64,000 nucleotides of DNA from Janthinobacterium rivuli. GTDB taxonomy: Bacteria > Pseudomonadota > Gammaproteobacteria > Burkholderiales > Burkholderiaceae_D. Position numbers and translations under genes: made by a program. The notes under the pieces were generated by a model, which worked only from the letters and a program-made list of their open reading frames with translations, did no database searches and was not told the DNA's origin. Location of the stretch: contig NZ_CP121464.1 of the NCBI RefSeq assembly GCF_029690045.1, forward strand, positions 2,852,001-2,916,000, given 5' to 3'. The first letter of the stretch is position 1, and the number at the start of each line of letters is the position of its first letter. Below, one piece after another: positions 1 to 9,466 of the stretch.

Positions 1-120
1 ATGGCGCTGCCATCGGCCACGCAAGGCGCCGTGACCGACGTCATCGCCAAGTTCATGAACACCAACATGAGCTCGAAAGACGCGGTTGCAGCCCTGGCCA
101 AAGCGGCAAAAGTGAAGTAA
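1..120 (+). CDS. gtsA: Sugar ABC transporter substrate-binding protein, C-terminal end (partial)
   Basis: Only the last 39 codons are in the window, in frame from base 1 to a TAA at 118-120. The tail contains TDVIAKFMN and SSKDAVAALAKAA, which is typical of the C-terminal helices of CUT1 periplasmic sugar-binding proteins, where the last residues pack on the closed lobe. It is followed by two permeases and an ATPase of the glucose GtsBCD type, so it is most likely the binding protein of that system. The symbol rests on the neighbours rather than on this short fragment. Confidence 0.75.
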   Translation: MALPSATQGAVTDVIAKFMNTNMSSKDAVAALAKAAKVK

Positions 121-127
121 TCACGAC

Positions 128-151
128 GGCGCCGGCACGCTCGCCGGCGCC
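128..151 (+). other. Intercistronic hairpin after the binding-protein gene
   Basis: A perfect 9-bp inverted repeat (GGCGCCGGC / GCCGGCGCC) with a 6-base loop begins 7 bases after the stop codon of the binding protein. No T-run follows, so it is unlikely to be a full terminator. Hairpins in this position commonly stabilise the upstream mRNA so that the binding protein is made in excess over the permeases. That function is inferred. Confidence 0.6.
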
Positions 152-232
152 CGCTGCATTGCATGCATCGCAGGCGTCCGCCCTGGCTTCGACCAGGCCG
201 GCGCCACACGCAGTTCTCTCTACGGCTCTCCT

Positions 233-1117
233 ATGTCCATACGCAAGCAATTCGACCGATGGATACCGCAGATGGTGTTGGGCCCCACGCTCATCGCCAG
301 CCTGGTATTCGTCTATGGTTTTATCTTTTTGACCGGTTGGCTGTCGCTGACCGAATCGCGGCTGATGCCGAACTACGAGTTCGCCGGCCTGGTGCAATAC
401 TATGAGCTGTTCGACAACGAGCGCTGGTGGACCTCGCTCAAGAACCTCGGCATCTTCGGTGTCCTGTTCATCGGTTGCAGCATCGCCATCGGCCTGTTCC
501 TGGCGATCCTGCTGGACCAGAAAATCCGCGCCGAAGGCGCGCTGCGCGCCATCTACCTGTATCCGATGGCGCTGTCCTTCATCGTCACCGGCACGGCCTG
601 GAAATGGATGCTCAATCCCAGCCTGGGCCTGGAAAAGGTCATGCACGACTGGGGCTGGACCTCGTTTACCTTCGACTGGCTGGTGAACTCCGACATGGCC
701 ATCTACACGGTGGTGATCGCCGGCGTATGGCAGTCGTCGGGCTTTGTCATGGCCCTGTTCCTGGCCGGCCTGCGCGGCATCGATGACGAAATCATCAAGG
801 CGGCGCAAGTCGATGGCGCGTCCCTGCCGACGATCTACTGGCGCATCGTGATTCCCGCCATGCGTCCCGTGTTCTTCAGCGTGCTGCTGATCCTCGCGCA
901 TATCGCCATCAAGAGCTTCGACCTGGTCATCGCACTGACGGCTGGCGGCCCTGGCAATTCGTCGTCCGTGCCGGCCATCTTCATGTACCAGTTTTCCTTC
1001 ACCCGCGGCCAGCTGGGCCTGGGCTCGGCGTCGGCAATGATGATGCTGGCCACCATCGTGGCCGTGCTCGTGCCGCTGATGTACCTGGAAACGCGCAGCG
1101 CAAAGGCGATGAGATGA
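233..1117 (+). CDS. gtsB: Glucose/sugar ABC transporter permease (MalF/GtsB type)
   Basis: 294-residue inner-membrane permease of the CUT1 (MalF) family. About six hydrophobic segments are visible, beginning near residue 13 (MVLGPTLIASLVFVYGFIF). The EAA loop that docks on the ATPase lies near residues 184-205 (EIIKAAQVDGASLPTIYW). The blocks RAIYLYPMALSFIVTGTAWK and HIAIKSFDLVIALTAGGPG closely match what I remember of Pseudomonas GtsB, the glucose transporter permease. The gene lies between the binding-protein fragment and the second permease, whose start overlaps its stop by 4 bases. Glucose (possibly also other hexoses) is the likely substrate; substrate is inferred from family resemblance. 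Confidence 0.88.
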   Translation: MSIRKQFDRWIPQMVLGPTLIASLVFVYGFIFLTGWLSLTESRLMPNYEFAGLVQYYELFDNERWWTSLKNLGIFGVLFIGCSIAIGLFLAILLDQKIRAEGALRAIYLYPMALSFIVTGTAWKWMLNPSLGLEKVMHDWGWTSFTFDWLVNSDMAIYTVVIAGVWQSSGFVMALFLAGLRGIDDEIIKAAQVDGASLPTIYWRIVIPAMRPVFFSVLLILAHIAIKSFDLVIALTAGGPGNSSSVPAIFMYQFSFTRGQLGLGSASAMMMLATIVAVLVPLMYLETRSAKAMR

Positions 1118-1989
1118 CACACACACCTACACGTAACAACAAACTCACCCTGGGACGGGTGGTGCTATACCTGCTGCTGATTCTGTTCGCGGTGTACTAC
1201 ATCGTGCCCCTGTACGTGACCCTGTCGACGTCGTTCAAGTCGCTCGACGAGATCCGCAGCGGCAACCTGCTGGCCTTGCCGCACGTGTGGCAGTTCGATT
1301 CCTGGGCCAAGGCCTGGTCTTCGGCTTGCACGGGCGTCACCTGCGACGGCATGCAGCCGTTCTTCTGGAACTCGATCAAGATGGTGATTCCCGCCGTGCT
1401 GATCTCGACCTTCCTGGGCGCCTTCAACGGCTATGTGTTCGCGCACTGGCGCTTCCGCGGTTCGGAAATCCTGTTTGCCGCCTTGCTGGTGGGCTGCTTC
1501 ATTCCCTTCCAGGTGGTGATCCTGCCGATGGCGCGCCTGCTGGGCGAATTCGGCCTGGCCAATACCACCACGGGCCTCGTCTTCGTGCACGTGGTGTATG
1601 GCACGGCGTTCACGACCCTGTTCTTCCGTAACTACTATATCGGTGTGCCGGAAGAACTGATCAAGGCGGCACGGATCGACGGCGCCGGCTTCTTCCTGAT
1701 CTTCCGCAAGATCGTGCTGCCGATTTCGGGTCCGATTTTCGTCGTCTGCATCATCTGGCAATTCACGCAGATCTGGAACGACTTCCTGTTCGGCATCGTC
1801 TTCGCCAGCGGCGATTCGCAGCCGATCACGGTGGGCTTGAACAACCTGGTCAACACGTCCACGGGCGTGAAGGAATACAACGTCAACATGGCGGCCGCGG
1901 TGATTGCCGCGCTGCCGACCCTGCTGGTCTATCTGGTCGCAGGTCGCTATTTTGTGCGCGGTCTGACCGCAGGCGCAGTCAAAGGTTAA
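1114..1989 (+). CDS. gtsC: Glucose/sugar ABC transporter permease (MalG/GtsC type)
   Basis: 291-residue CUT1 permease, the MalG-side partner of the preceding gene. An ATGA start-stop overlap implies translational coupling. The EAA loop is near residue 180 (EELIKAARIDGAGFFLIFRK). The extracytoplasmic loop with CTGVTCDGMQPFFWNSIKM and the block GCFIPFQVVILPMARLLG resemble GtsC of the glucose system. Six membrane segments are expected and hydrophobic stretches agree with this. It forms the heterodimeric membrane channel with the upstream permease. Confidence 0.88.
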   Translation: MTHTPTRNNKLTLGRVVLYLLLILFAVYYIVPLYVTLSTSFKSLDEIRSGNLLALPHVWQFDSWAKAWSSACTGVTCDGMQPFFWNSIKMVIPAVLISTFLGAFNGYVFAHWRFRGSEILFAALLVGCFIPFQVVILPMARLLGEFGLANTTTGLVFVHVVYGTAFTTLFFRNYYIGVPEELIKAARIDGAGFFLIFRKIVLPISGPIFVVCIIWQFTQIWNDFLFGIVFASGDSQPITVGLNNLVNTSTGVKEYNVNMAAAVIAALPTLLVYLVAGRYFVRGLTAGAVKG

Positions 1990-1998
1990 GGAAAGAAT

Positions 1999-3108
<1,110 letters not shown>

Positions 3109-3124
3109 GCGTTGTCTCCATAAA

Positions 3125-3159
3125 AACGGCCCGCTTGTCCTGGTGACAAGCGGGCCGTT
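3125..3159 (+). terminator. Strong intrinsic terminator after the sugar ABC operon
   Basis: A perfect 15-bp inverted repeat (AACGGCCCGCTTGTC / GACAAGCGGGCCGTT) with loop CTGGT lies 16 bases after the ATPase stop, preceded by an A-run and followed by GTTGTTTG. It sits between convergent genes, so the A-run/T-rich flanks can serve both strands. Confidence 0.9.
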
Positions 3160-3176
3160 GTTGTTTGCGCAGGCGC

Positions 3177-4214
3177 TTATCGTGCCAGCGATTTCTTGTA
3201 CATGATGGACTGGCGCAGCTTGCCCTTGTCGTCGATCAGTTCATCGAATTCTTCCCGGTTGACTTCCCGCAGCGCGCCCAGGTCCGCCGCGCGCTTGCCG
3301 TCGCTGACGATATCGTCCGCTTGCAGCGCCACCATCGCCTGCGCCGCCAGCAGGATCGCATTCGCATACGCGGCGGGGTCGCGCAGGTCGACCCGCGCAA
3401 GGTCCGGCGCCGGTTTGCGGCGCAGCCAGTCGGCCCAGTAAAATTCGAGAAATTCCGTGGCCTGGCCGGGCGGCTTGTAGCCGATCCCGCGCGTGAAGTA
3501 GACGAGCGAGCGGTACGGGTCGTCGCCCAGCGCTGCGAGGCCGATGGCCGATGGTAGTTGCTGCGGCGTGATGGCCTGGTTGCGCCCATCTTTCAGCCAC
3601 ACCTTGTTTTCCGCGCGCATGCGGGTCCAGAAGGCCGCTTCGCCCAGCGCGCTGAAATTGTCGCTGACCTTGACCCACACCTTCAATTGATGATTGCGCC
3701 CGCCATCGGCATCCCAGAAGGTGGAAAACGTGTGGTGGCCATCGGTCAGGTAGACGATGCCGCGCGGGCCGATGACGACGCTTTTCATGGCGCCCGGTCG
3801 GCTGCCCACGGCCGCCTCGCAGCGGTAGCCGGCCGGTGGCGCGGCCAGGGTGGCACCTGGCACATTGGCCGTGCCCGGCAGGACGTCGTGCTGGCCATTG
3901 GCTTCGCACAGGTCAGCGAATTTCTTGGGCTTGGCGATGTCGGCGAGGTGTTTTTCTTCGGCCGCATAGCGTCCCAGCTTGTAATAGACCTGGTCGTAGC
4001 CGATGGCCGGCTGGGTCGGATGCAATTCATCGAGGCGCACCTGCAGGATGCGCGGATGGGCGGCGTTGCCCACGACGGTGGCCATCAGCGCCTGCTGGCG
4101 CGCGCTCAAGGCGGGCAGCGTGGCGGCATCGCGCGCCAGTGCCGGCGGCAGGAATGCCCACTGGCAGCCCAATGCCAGCAGCAGGGCAGGGGAGCGGTGG
4201 AAAATCCGGAGCAT
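3177..4214 (-). CDS. Secreted ParB-like protein (ParBc_2 type)
   Basis: The start is taken at the ATG at 4214 because AGCGAGGATGCA with a GAGG ribosome-binding site precedes it; 14 further in-frame codons lie upstream. The product is about 345 residues. The N-terminus (MLRIFHRSPALLLALGCQ) followed by PPALARD is a signal peptide with an Ala-X-Ala-like site. The mature part has VRLDELHPTQPAIGYDQV followed by YYKLGRY, and later YLTDGHHTFSTFW. This pattern (RxxELxPTQ, a Gly-Tyr-Asp block and DGHHT) is that of the putative ParB-like nuclease family, not of chromosome-partition ParB. No DNA-binding helix-turn-helix is seen. Its biochemical role in the periplasm is unknown to me. Confidence 0.72.
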   Translation of the reverse strand: MLRIFHRSPALLLALGCQWAFLPPALARDAATLPALSARQQALMATVVGNAAHPRILQVRLDELHPTQPAIGYDQVYYKLGRYAAEEKHLADIAKPKKFADLCEANGQHDVLPGTANVPGATLAAPPAGYRCEAAVGSRPGAMKSVVIGPRGIVYLTDGHHTFSTFWDADGGRNHQLKVWVKVSDNFSALGEAAFWTRMRAENKVWLKDGRNQAITPQQLPSAIGLAALGDDPYRSLVYFTRGIGYKPPGQATEFLEFYWADWLRRKPAPDLARVDLRDPAAYANAILLAAQAMVALQADDIVSDGKRAADLGALREVNREEFDELIDDKGKLRQSIMYKKSLAR

Positions 4215-4303
4215 TGCATCCTCGCTAAAAGACACAGTATCGCTGATGCCATGCACCGCAGCTTGATGCCGCGCAGGCTGGCGTCAATTCATGCGGCCCG
4301 CCG

Positions 4304-4939
4304 TCAGCGGCCCAGCATGCGCAGGCAGGCGTCCGCGACATCGGCGGCAAAGGCGCTGCTGTCCTGCAGTTGCGCGGCGATGGCGTCGTCCGTCACGCCG
4401 TGCACGGCCGAGTAAATCATCAGGGCCGCCAGGCGCGGCTGCGGCAACGGCCATGCGCCCGCTGCCGCGCCGCCAGCGAGGATGGCGTCCAGCTGGGCCA
4501 GGATGGCGTTCTTGTCGGGGTTGTCCGCCGGCTCGATGCCGAGGCTGCGCCGGTGGCTCGTGTAGACGATGTCGTGCAGCCGCCAGGTACGCAGATAGGT
4601 AGCGACATTGGCCTGTACCCATGCGCGCAGCCGGCCCTCCCAGTCGTGCGGCATGCACAGGTCAACGGCCGCTTCCAGGCTGGCCAGGAAGCGGCTGGTG
4701 TAGCGTGCGGCCAGCGCCGCCAGCATTTCCTGCTTGGACGGAAAATAATGATAGAACGTGCCTTTCGCCACGCCCGCCAGAGTGGTGATATCGCTGACCG
4801 TGGTCGCTTCCACGCCCTTGTCCAGGAACAGCTGCTCGGCGGCGGCCATCAATTCATCAAGGCGAATCTCGGCCGGTTTGGTGCGCGGGCGGGCGGACGC
4901 TGGGGCGGCATCGGGCATGGCGGGGCGAAGAGTAGTCAT
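4304..4939 (-). CDS. TetR/AcrR family transcriptional regulator
   Basis: About 211 residues from the ATG at 4939; an upstream in-frame ATG at 5002 would put the start next to the operator and has no ribosome-binding site. The N-terminal helix-turn-helix is clear (AAEQLFLDKGVEATTVSDI followed by AGVAKGTFYHYFPSKQEML), which is the TetR signature. The C-terminal ligand domain is divergent, as is usual. It is divergently oriented from a 14-TM MFS exporter, with a palindromic operator between them, so it very probably represses that pump and itself. The ligand is unknown. Confidence 0.9.
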   Translation of the reverse strand: MTTLRPAMPDAAPASARPRTKPAEIRLDELMAAAEQLFLDKGVEATTVSDITTLAGVAKGTFYHYFPSKQEMLAALAARYTSRFLASLEAAVDLCMPHDWEGRLRAWVQANVATYLRTWRLHDIVYTSHRRSLGIEPADNPDKNAILAQLDAILAGGAAAGAWPLPQPRLAALMIYSAVHGVTDDAIAAQLQDSSAFAADVADACLRMLGR

Positions 4940-5004
4940 GCGCCCAGTATAAATGAAGCGCCGGCGCAGCCCAAGCATATGGCGCACGCTGCTTTCATTC
5001 AATT

Positions 5005-5019
5005 GACTGACGGTCAGTC
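5005..5019. promoter_or_regulatory. Probable TetR operator
   Basis: The sequence GACTGAC-G-GTCAGTC is a perfect 7+1+7 palindrome in the divergent promoter region between the TetR and MFS genes. It ends 24 bases before the MFS start codon. TetR-family operators are commonly 15-17 bp palindromes of this GACTGAC/GTCAGTC kind; binding is inferred. Confidence 0.75.
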
Positions 5020-5043
5020 GATATGTATGATGAAGGGGAACTC

Positions 5044-6435
5044 ATGAATTGGAGCATCTTCATGCAACGTTATCGCCGCACGGCCTTGGTGGCCGCCGCC
5101 TACCTGGGCACTTTTCTTGCGTCGCTCGACATCAGCATCGTCAACGTGGCCCTGCCGACCTTGCAGACGGCGCTGGCGACGGACATGGCGGGTTTGCAGT
5201 GGGTGGTCAATGCGTACGCGCTCTGCCTGTCGGCCTGCATGCTGTCGGCCGGCCCGCTGGGCGACCGGCATGGCCACAAGCGCATCTGGCTGCTGGGCGT
5301 GGCATTGTTTACCGCCGGTTCGCTACTGTGCGCGCTGGCGGCCAGCCTGCCGCTGCTGCTGGCCGGGCGCGCCGTGCAGGGCGTGGCGGGGGCCTTGTTG
5401 ATTCCAGGCGCGATGCCGATACTCAGCCATGCTTTTCCGGATCCGCGCGAACGGGCGCATGTGATCGGCGGCTGGTCGGCCTTCAGTGCGCTGGCGCTGA
5501 TTCTGGGACCGTTGTTGGGCGGCATGCTGCTGGAGGCCACGGGATGGCAAAGCATCTTCCTGATCAATCTGCCGCTGGGTTTGCTGGCCATGCTGCTGGG
5601 CGCCTGGGGCATCACGGAGCGTCATTACCGCGAGCAGGCGGCGCTGGACCGGACCGGGCAGGTGTTGAGCATCGCCTGGCTGGGCGCACTCACGTATGGC
5701 TTGATCGCGCTGGGTTCAGGCGGTACGCCGGCCTGGCCGCCACTGGTGTTCGCGCTGCTGGCCTTTATCGCCTTCCTTGCCGTCGAGGCGCGCGCGCCGC
5801 GCCCCTTGTTGCCGCTACGAATGTTTCGCGAGCGAAGCTTCGCGCTGGTCAACCTGGCCTCGCTGGTGCTGGGCTTTGCCTGCTACAGCAGCCTGTTCTT
5901 TTTCTCGCTGTACTTGCAGCAAATCCAGGGCTGGGCGGCGGGAGCCAGCGGCTGGCGCATGTTGCCGCAGTTTGCCGCCATGGGCATCGTTTCCCTGGGC
6001 TTTGGCCGTCTCAGCCGCCACGTGCCTTTGCGCCGCCTGATGTTGGGTGGCTACATGCTGGCGGGACTGGTGCTGCTGGCGACGGCGACCTTGGCGCCAC
6101 AGACGCCGTATGCCATCGTCGGTACCCTGTTCGGCTTGCTGGGCGTGGCCATGGGACTGGCCGTGCCAGCCACAGGCTTGCTGGCCATGGCCAGCGTGGG
6201 CAGCGAGCGTGGCGCCATGGCGTCGGCCATCATGAATGCCTTGCGCCAGGCAGGCATGACCCTGGGCGTGGCGGTGCTGGGCAGCGTGATGAGCTTGCGT
6301 GCCGCCGCCATGCTGGAGCGGTCGGGACAGGTTGCCGCACTCGCCGCCGGCTTCCAGCTGGCCATGCTGCTGGCGGGGCTGGCATGCCTGGCGGTGGCCT
6401 TGCCGCTGTACTGGCTGCCAGCCAGGCAGCCCTAG
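5044..6435 (+). CDS. MFS drug/metabolite exporter, DHA2 (EmrB/QacA) type
   Basis: 463 residues from the ATG at 5044, which has GAAGGGG as ribosome-binding site; the in-frame ATG at 5023 lies against the operator. The N-terminus has LGTFLASLDISIVNVALPTL (TM1, motif D1 of 14-TM exporters) and GPLGDRHGHKRIW (motif A, GDRxGxKR). Length and the number of hydrophobic stretches suit 14 membrane segments. Proton-driven efflux of toxic organic compounds is the family role. Expression is likely induced when the adjacent TetR regulator releases its operator. Its stop overlaps the tail of the convergent DUF885 gene by 4 bases. Confidence 0.88.
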   Translation: MNWSIFMQRYRRTALVAAAYLGTFLASLDISIVNVALPTLQTALATDMAGLQWVVNAYALCLSACMLSAGPLGDRHGHKRIWLLGVALFTAGSLLCALAASLPLLLAGRAVQGVAGALLIPGAMPILSHAFPDPRERAHVIGGWSAFSALALILGPLLGGMLLEATGWQSIFLINLPLGLLAMLLGAWGITERHYREQAALDRTGQVLSIAWLGALTYGLIALGSGGTPAWPPLVFALLAFIAFLAVEARAPRPLLPLRMFRERSFALVNLASLVLGFACYSSLFFFSLYLQQIQGWAAGASGWRMLPQFAAMGIVSLGFGRLSRHVPLRRLMLGGYMLAGLVLLATATLAPQTPYAIVGTLFGLLGVAMGLAVPATGLLAMASVGSERGAMASAIMNALRQAGMTLGVAVLGSVMSLRAAAMLERSGQVAALAAGFQLAMLLAGLACLAVALPLYWLPARQP

Positions 6436-7652
6436 GCGAGCAAGCCGCTGGGCACGCGCGGCGAAGACATCAAATCGCGGAACGCGGCCCAGTGTTCCGC
6501 GCGCGTCGCGCCCTGGCGCTCGACATAGGCTTTCGCCATATCCTGGCCCAGGTTGTAATTGATGACGTACGCGCCCATCGCATCGTAGAACTGCAGGCGC
6601 TGCGCCGATTTCTCGGCCGGATACAGGCGCACGTTGACCAGCCATTCCAGCGCTTCCTCGCGCGTGATGCTGCCTTCGAGGTACTGGCGCGCGATGTCGT
6701 TGTCGGCGTAACTCAGTTTGGCCAGCAGCGCATTGAGTTGCGCATAGCGGGGCGCCAATGCCGGATCGAGGCCGGCCAGCGGGTACAGCACCTGCTGTTC
6801 GAAAGCGAGCCGTTCTTCATCCGTAAAGCTCAGTTCGATGCCGTAATTGGCCGTGCCTTCGGCGATCAGGGATTGCGGCGAGTACAGCGGATAGATGCAG
6901 TATTCCATCCAGCCCTTGCCGCGCACCAGATCGCATTCCAGCAGCACGTTGTAGACATGGTGGCCCGGATACGCTTCGTGGCAGCCGAGGTCGACGGCGC
7001 GATCGATGTACACGGGCAAGTCGGTATTGATCTGGATCACGCTCTGGTAGTTGCCCTTGTACCAGTTGTAGCCGCTCCATGGTTTGCCGGTGACGAATTC
7101 CAGCACAAAATCTTCGCCGTCGGGCAGGGTGATGTACTGCAAGGTGCGTTCCCTGCCAGCCCTGATGGCGGCCTGCATGACGTCCTGCAATCGCTCTGGC
7201 GGAATGATGAACTGGCTGCGAAATTGCTGCACACGTTCGCTCACCGCTTGTTTGCCGGGCAACAGGTCGGCCACTTGCGCAACGATGGCTTCATACCAGG
7301 CGCGGGTGTGATGGGGAGAAACGGCGTCGTAGAGCTGCGTACTTTCTTCGTCAAAGCCAAGTTTCTCGCCGCCGAGCATCGCCACCTTCGTTTGCATTGC
7401 CAGCAATTGCCTGCGCAGGCTGCGCGCGCGCAGCTGCGTTTCCTGGTCAGTGGCCAAAGGTCGCTGCACCAGCAGCGCAAGCGCTGCTGCGATGTCTTGG
7501 CTGATCCGTGTGAGCGGCAAGGGCGCAGTCGCCGCCGCCGCTTGCCATTCGGGCGGGCCGTAATACGCGTCCACGTAGGAGGCGTCATGCTGGCCGATGG
7601 CCAGCACCAGATGCACATAGCGTTCTGCAATATCGGACAGGAAAGCGGGCAT
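6432..7652 (-). CDS. DUF885 family protein (metallopeptidase-like)
   Basis: 406 residues. The block CHEAYPGHHVYNVLLE (encoded near 6930-6980) is the HExxPGHH zinc-binding-like motif of the DUF885 family, with a likely third ligand downstream in IAEGTANYGIEL. No signal peptide is evident, so a cytoplasmic location is probable. Most DUF885 proteins are uncharacterised and are shorter than this family's 550-600-residue exported members. The start has only a weak ribosome-binding site. Substrate unknown. Confidence 0.72.
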   Translation of the reverse strand: MPAFLSDIAERYVHLVLAIGQHDASYVDAYYGPPEWQAAAATAPLPLTRISQDIAAALALLVQRPLATDQETQLRARSLRRQLLAMQTKVAMLGGEKLGFDEESTQLYDAVSPHHTRAWYEAIVAQVADLLPGKQAVSERVQQFRSQFIIPPERLQDVMQAAIRAGRERTLQYITLPDGEDFVLEFVTGKPWSGYNWYKGNYQSVIQINTDLPVYIDRAVDLGCHEAYPGHHVYNVLLECDLVRGKGWMEYCIYPLYSPQSLIAEGTANYGIELSFTDEERLAFEQQVLYPLAGLDPALAPRYAQLNALLAKLSYADNDIARQYLEGSITREEALEWLVNVRLYPAEKSAQRLQFYDAMGAYVINYNLGQDMAKAYVERQGATRAEHWAAFRDLMSSPRVPSGLLA

Positions 7653-7754
7653 GGCGGCAGGAAGAAGGGAATCGAAGAAGCAGTATAGCAGTCCCGCGGC
7701 GTTGTAAATATGGCTGTGACCAGGCTAAGCAGCGCTGAATCAGCGTGATCAATG

Positions 7755-7785
7755 AAGCCCGTGCCTGATTGTCAGGCACGGGCTT
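7755..7785. terminator. Hairpin downstream of the immunity gene (possible terminator)
   Basis: A perfect 14-bp inverted repeat (AAGCCCGTGCCTGA / TCAGGCACGGGCTT) with a 3-base loop lies 90 bases beyond the stop of the minus-strand immunity gene. Neither side carries a clear T-run, so it may act only as a weak or factor-assisted terminator. Confidence 0.55.
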
Positions 7786-7874
7786 GCAACGCTTTATTGC
7801 TTGGCACTCCACTGCCAGATTGTCTGACCATACGCGGCATCTTCGAACGCTGGCATCACTTCGCCATGCTCGAA

Positions 7875-8819
7875 TTAGCGACGGCCATGCAAGCTGGCCG
7901 GTGTTTCCCAGAAGCCCGCTTTCGGACATGGCTGACCACCTTCGATGCGCCCCCCATCGGCTACAAGGGCAGCATCAAGACTGGTATGGCGATTTTCCGT
8001 ACGTAGTTTACGAGCGTAATCCACCAAGTCTTTCGGATAGACCATATGGTCTATCCCGCTGTCGTTGAGATCAAGTAAAAATACCGCCGCACCTGCTTCA
8101 AATGCCCAATAGCCATAATACCCAGCGTAGCCTTCGTCGCTGATCTTCAAATGCTCGTCGTGCCAGCGCGGATGATCTTTCATCGCGGGATACCATTGTT
8201 TCAGGTACTGTTTCAGCAAGTGCAGTGTCTCTTGCTCGTCTTCCTCGTAAAACACTTGTAGCAGGGTATCGTAGGGCTTGCCCAAGATACACGTGTCGAG
8301 CGCCATTTCGTTGTCTACATACCCGCCAATCAATTGCTCGTACAGTCCGTCAAGGCCGCGATGGCTACGCAGCATATCAACCAGCCGCATGACTGATCGT
8401 CGGTCACGCAGCAATATTGCAATGCTGAGTAATTGCAAGGTGTTTTCATAATCGGAGAGAATGGAAAACTGAGGTGCGCCCTCATATTCATAGGGGCCAT
8501 ATTCCGGGTATTCAAGCACAGCTTGCTGCCGGTAAACCTGATCAACTTCATTCCATTTTTCAAATAGATCGACAATGCCGGAAATACGCGGCGCCAGTTC
8601 GTCGATCTCCACTCCGGCGGTGTAGTCGAGCATCCATAGCCAGAATGTTTCCAGATATAAAAAATGGTAAGCCAGCGCTGCATCTTGTGCTGTTTCAGCA
8701 ATGTCCTTGTTTTCCTGTTGTCCTTCGATTAAAGCCAGTTGATTTTCCCTCGTTTTTATATACAGCTCTTCATAGAGAAATTGTTGCCTTCTTTTTTCGT
8801 GAAATGGGGGATGGCTCAT
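7875..8819 (-). CDS. PoNi-type immunity protein (DUF1910/DUF1911 family)
   Basis: 314 residues, acidic, rich in aromatic residues and helical, without signal peptide. It contains ETFWLWMLDYTAG near residue 60, a GYYGYWAFEAGAAVFLLDL block, and ends with GGQPCPKAGFWETPA. This combination of helical DUF1910 plus DUF1911 regions and the C-terminal CPxxGxWxTP motif is that of immunity proteins to PoNe nuclease effectors. The ATG follows the stop of the PoNe-type toxin by 2 bases, the usual effector-immunity arrangement. The gene is intact although its partner toxin is broken, so it may still protect against incoming related effectors. Assignment is from motif memory, not a search. Confidence 0.75.
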   Translation of the reverse strand: MSHPPFHEKRRQQFLYEELYIKTRENQLALIEGQQENKDIAETAQDAALAYHFLYLETFWLWMLDYTAGVEIDELAPRISGIVDLFEKWNEVDQVYRQQAVLEYPEYGPYEYEGAPQFSILSDYENTLQLLSIAILLRDRRSVMRLVDMLRSHRGLDGLYEQLIGGYVDNEMALDTCILGKPYDTLLQVFYEEDEQETLHLLKQYLKQWYPAMKDHPRWHDEHLKISDEGYAGYYGYWAFEAGAAVFLLDLNDSGIDHMVYPKDLVDYARKLRTENRHTSLDAALVADGGRIEGGQPCPKAGFWETPASLHGRR

Positions 8820-8821
8820 TC

Positions 8822-9451
8822 TCAGGTGCCTTTTCTTTTTTCTGCCTTTGCTCTCGGGGAAGGGGAAGTCTTGGGTTTTTCATCTTTTTCGGCCCTGTTT
8901 TTTTTGGGCTGCGAGGTGAGCGCAAGTTTTCTGCCAGTCTCTACTTTGCGGGTGGGTTTTGTCACGAACGGGTTTGAGGCAGCAGGGGTACCCAGCATAA
9001 GATAAACCCATCGATTTTTCAAATTGGCCGGATTTTGCATGGTTTTGTCCTTGACGCTGTTGGTAATCCATTCTTTACTCATCTGCGTCCCTTTTTTCGG
9101 CTCTCCCAGCAACGTCCACAGCATCAATTGCCTGTCGTTCAGTGACGCCGGCGCCTTCGGGATTGTGCCGTTTCCTGTATTTCTTTTCAGTCGCGCATGC
9201 AGGCTATAAATGCTCTCGCTGAACTTCGCCTCGATAAACTGGTAGGTCGTGGCATCGGTCTGCCAGATGGTATCGACGCCGGACAAGGTCACCTTGGCCA
9301 GGTCTTCCGGCACCAGTTCCGAGGGGCGCTTGTGTTTGCTGTCAGGGCCGACAATGCGCGGGAAGGCGGCGCTCCACTTGCCCTTGACGTTACCGTGCGG
9401 CCAGGCGTTGGTCTTCTTGAGAATATGTTCCATATGATAATAGTCCGCCAT
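8822..9451 (-). CDS. C-terminal nuclease fragment of the PoNe-type effector
   Basis: 209-residue open segment after the in-frame TGA, beginning at an ATG with no good ribosome-binding site. GVDTIWQ (Asp60) and YQFIEAKFSES (Glu74-Ala-Lys76) form the D...ExK core of a PD-(D/E)XK nuclease. It later has LKNRWVYLMLGTP and ends in a Lys/Arg-rich tail. If re-initiation occurs it could make the toxic domain without a delivery domain; the immunity gene directly follows. I regard it as part of the pseudogene. Confidence 0.6.
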   Translation of the reverse strand: MADYYHMEHILKKTNAWPHGNVKGKWSAAFPRIVGPDSKHKRPSELVPEDLAKVTLSGVDTIWQTDATTYQFIEAKFSESIYSLHARLKRNTGNGTIPKAPASLNDRQLMLWTLLGEPKKGTQMSKEWITNSVKDKTMQNPANLKNRWVYLMLGTPAASNPFVTKPTRKVETGRKLALTSQPKKNRAEKDEKPKTSPSPRAKAEKRKGT

Positions 9452-9466
9452 GTGCTCACCGACCAG

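Noticed and set aside
4937..5002. Longer TetR N-terminus starting at 5002
   Set aside because: It would start beside the operator without a ribosome-binding site, and the extra residues do not fit the family.
5049..7688. Open frame of 879 codons on the plus strand
   Set aside because: It covers the MFS gene and runs antisense through DUF885; composition is that of an out-of-frame shadow in GC-rich DNA and there is no family match.
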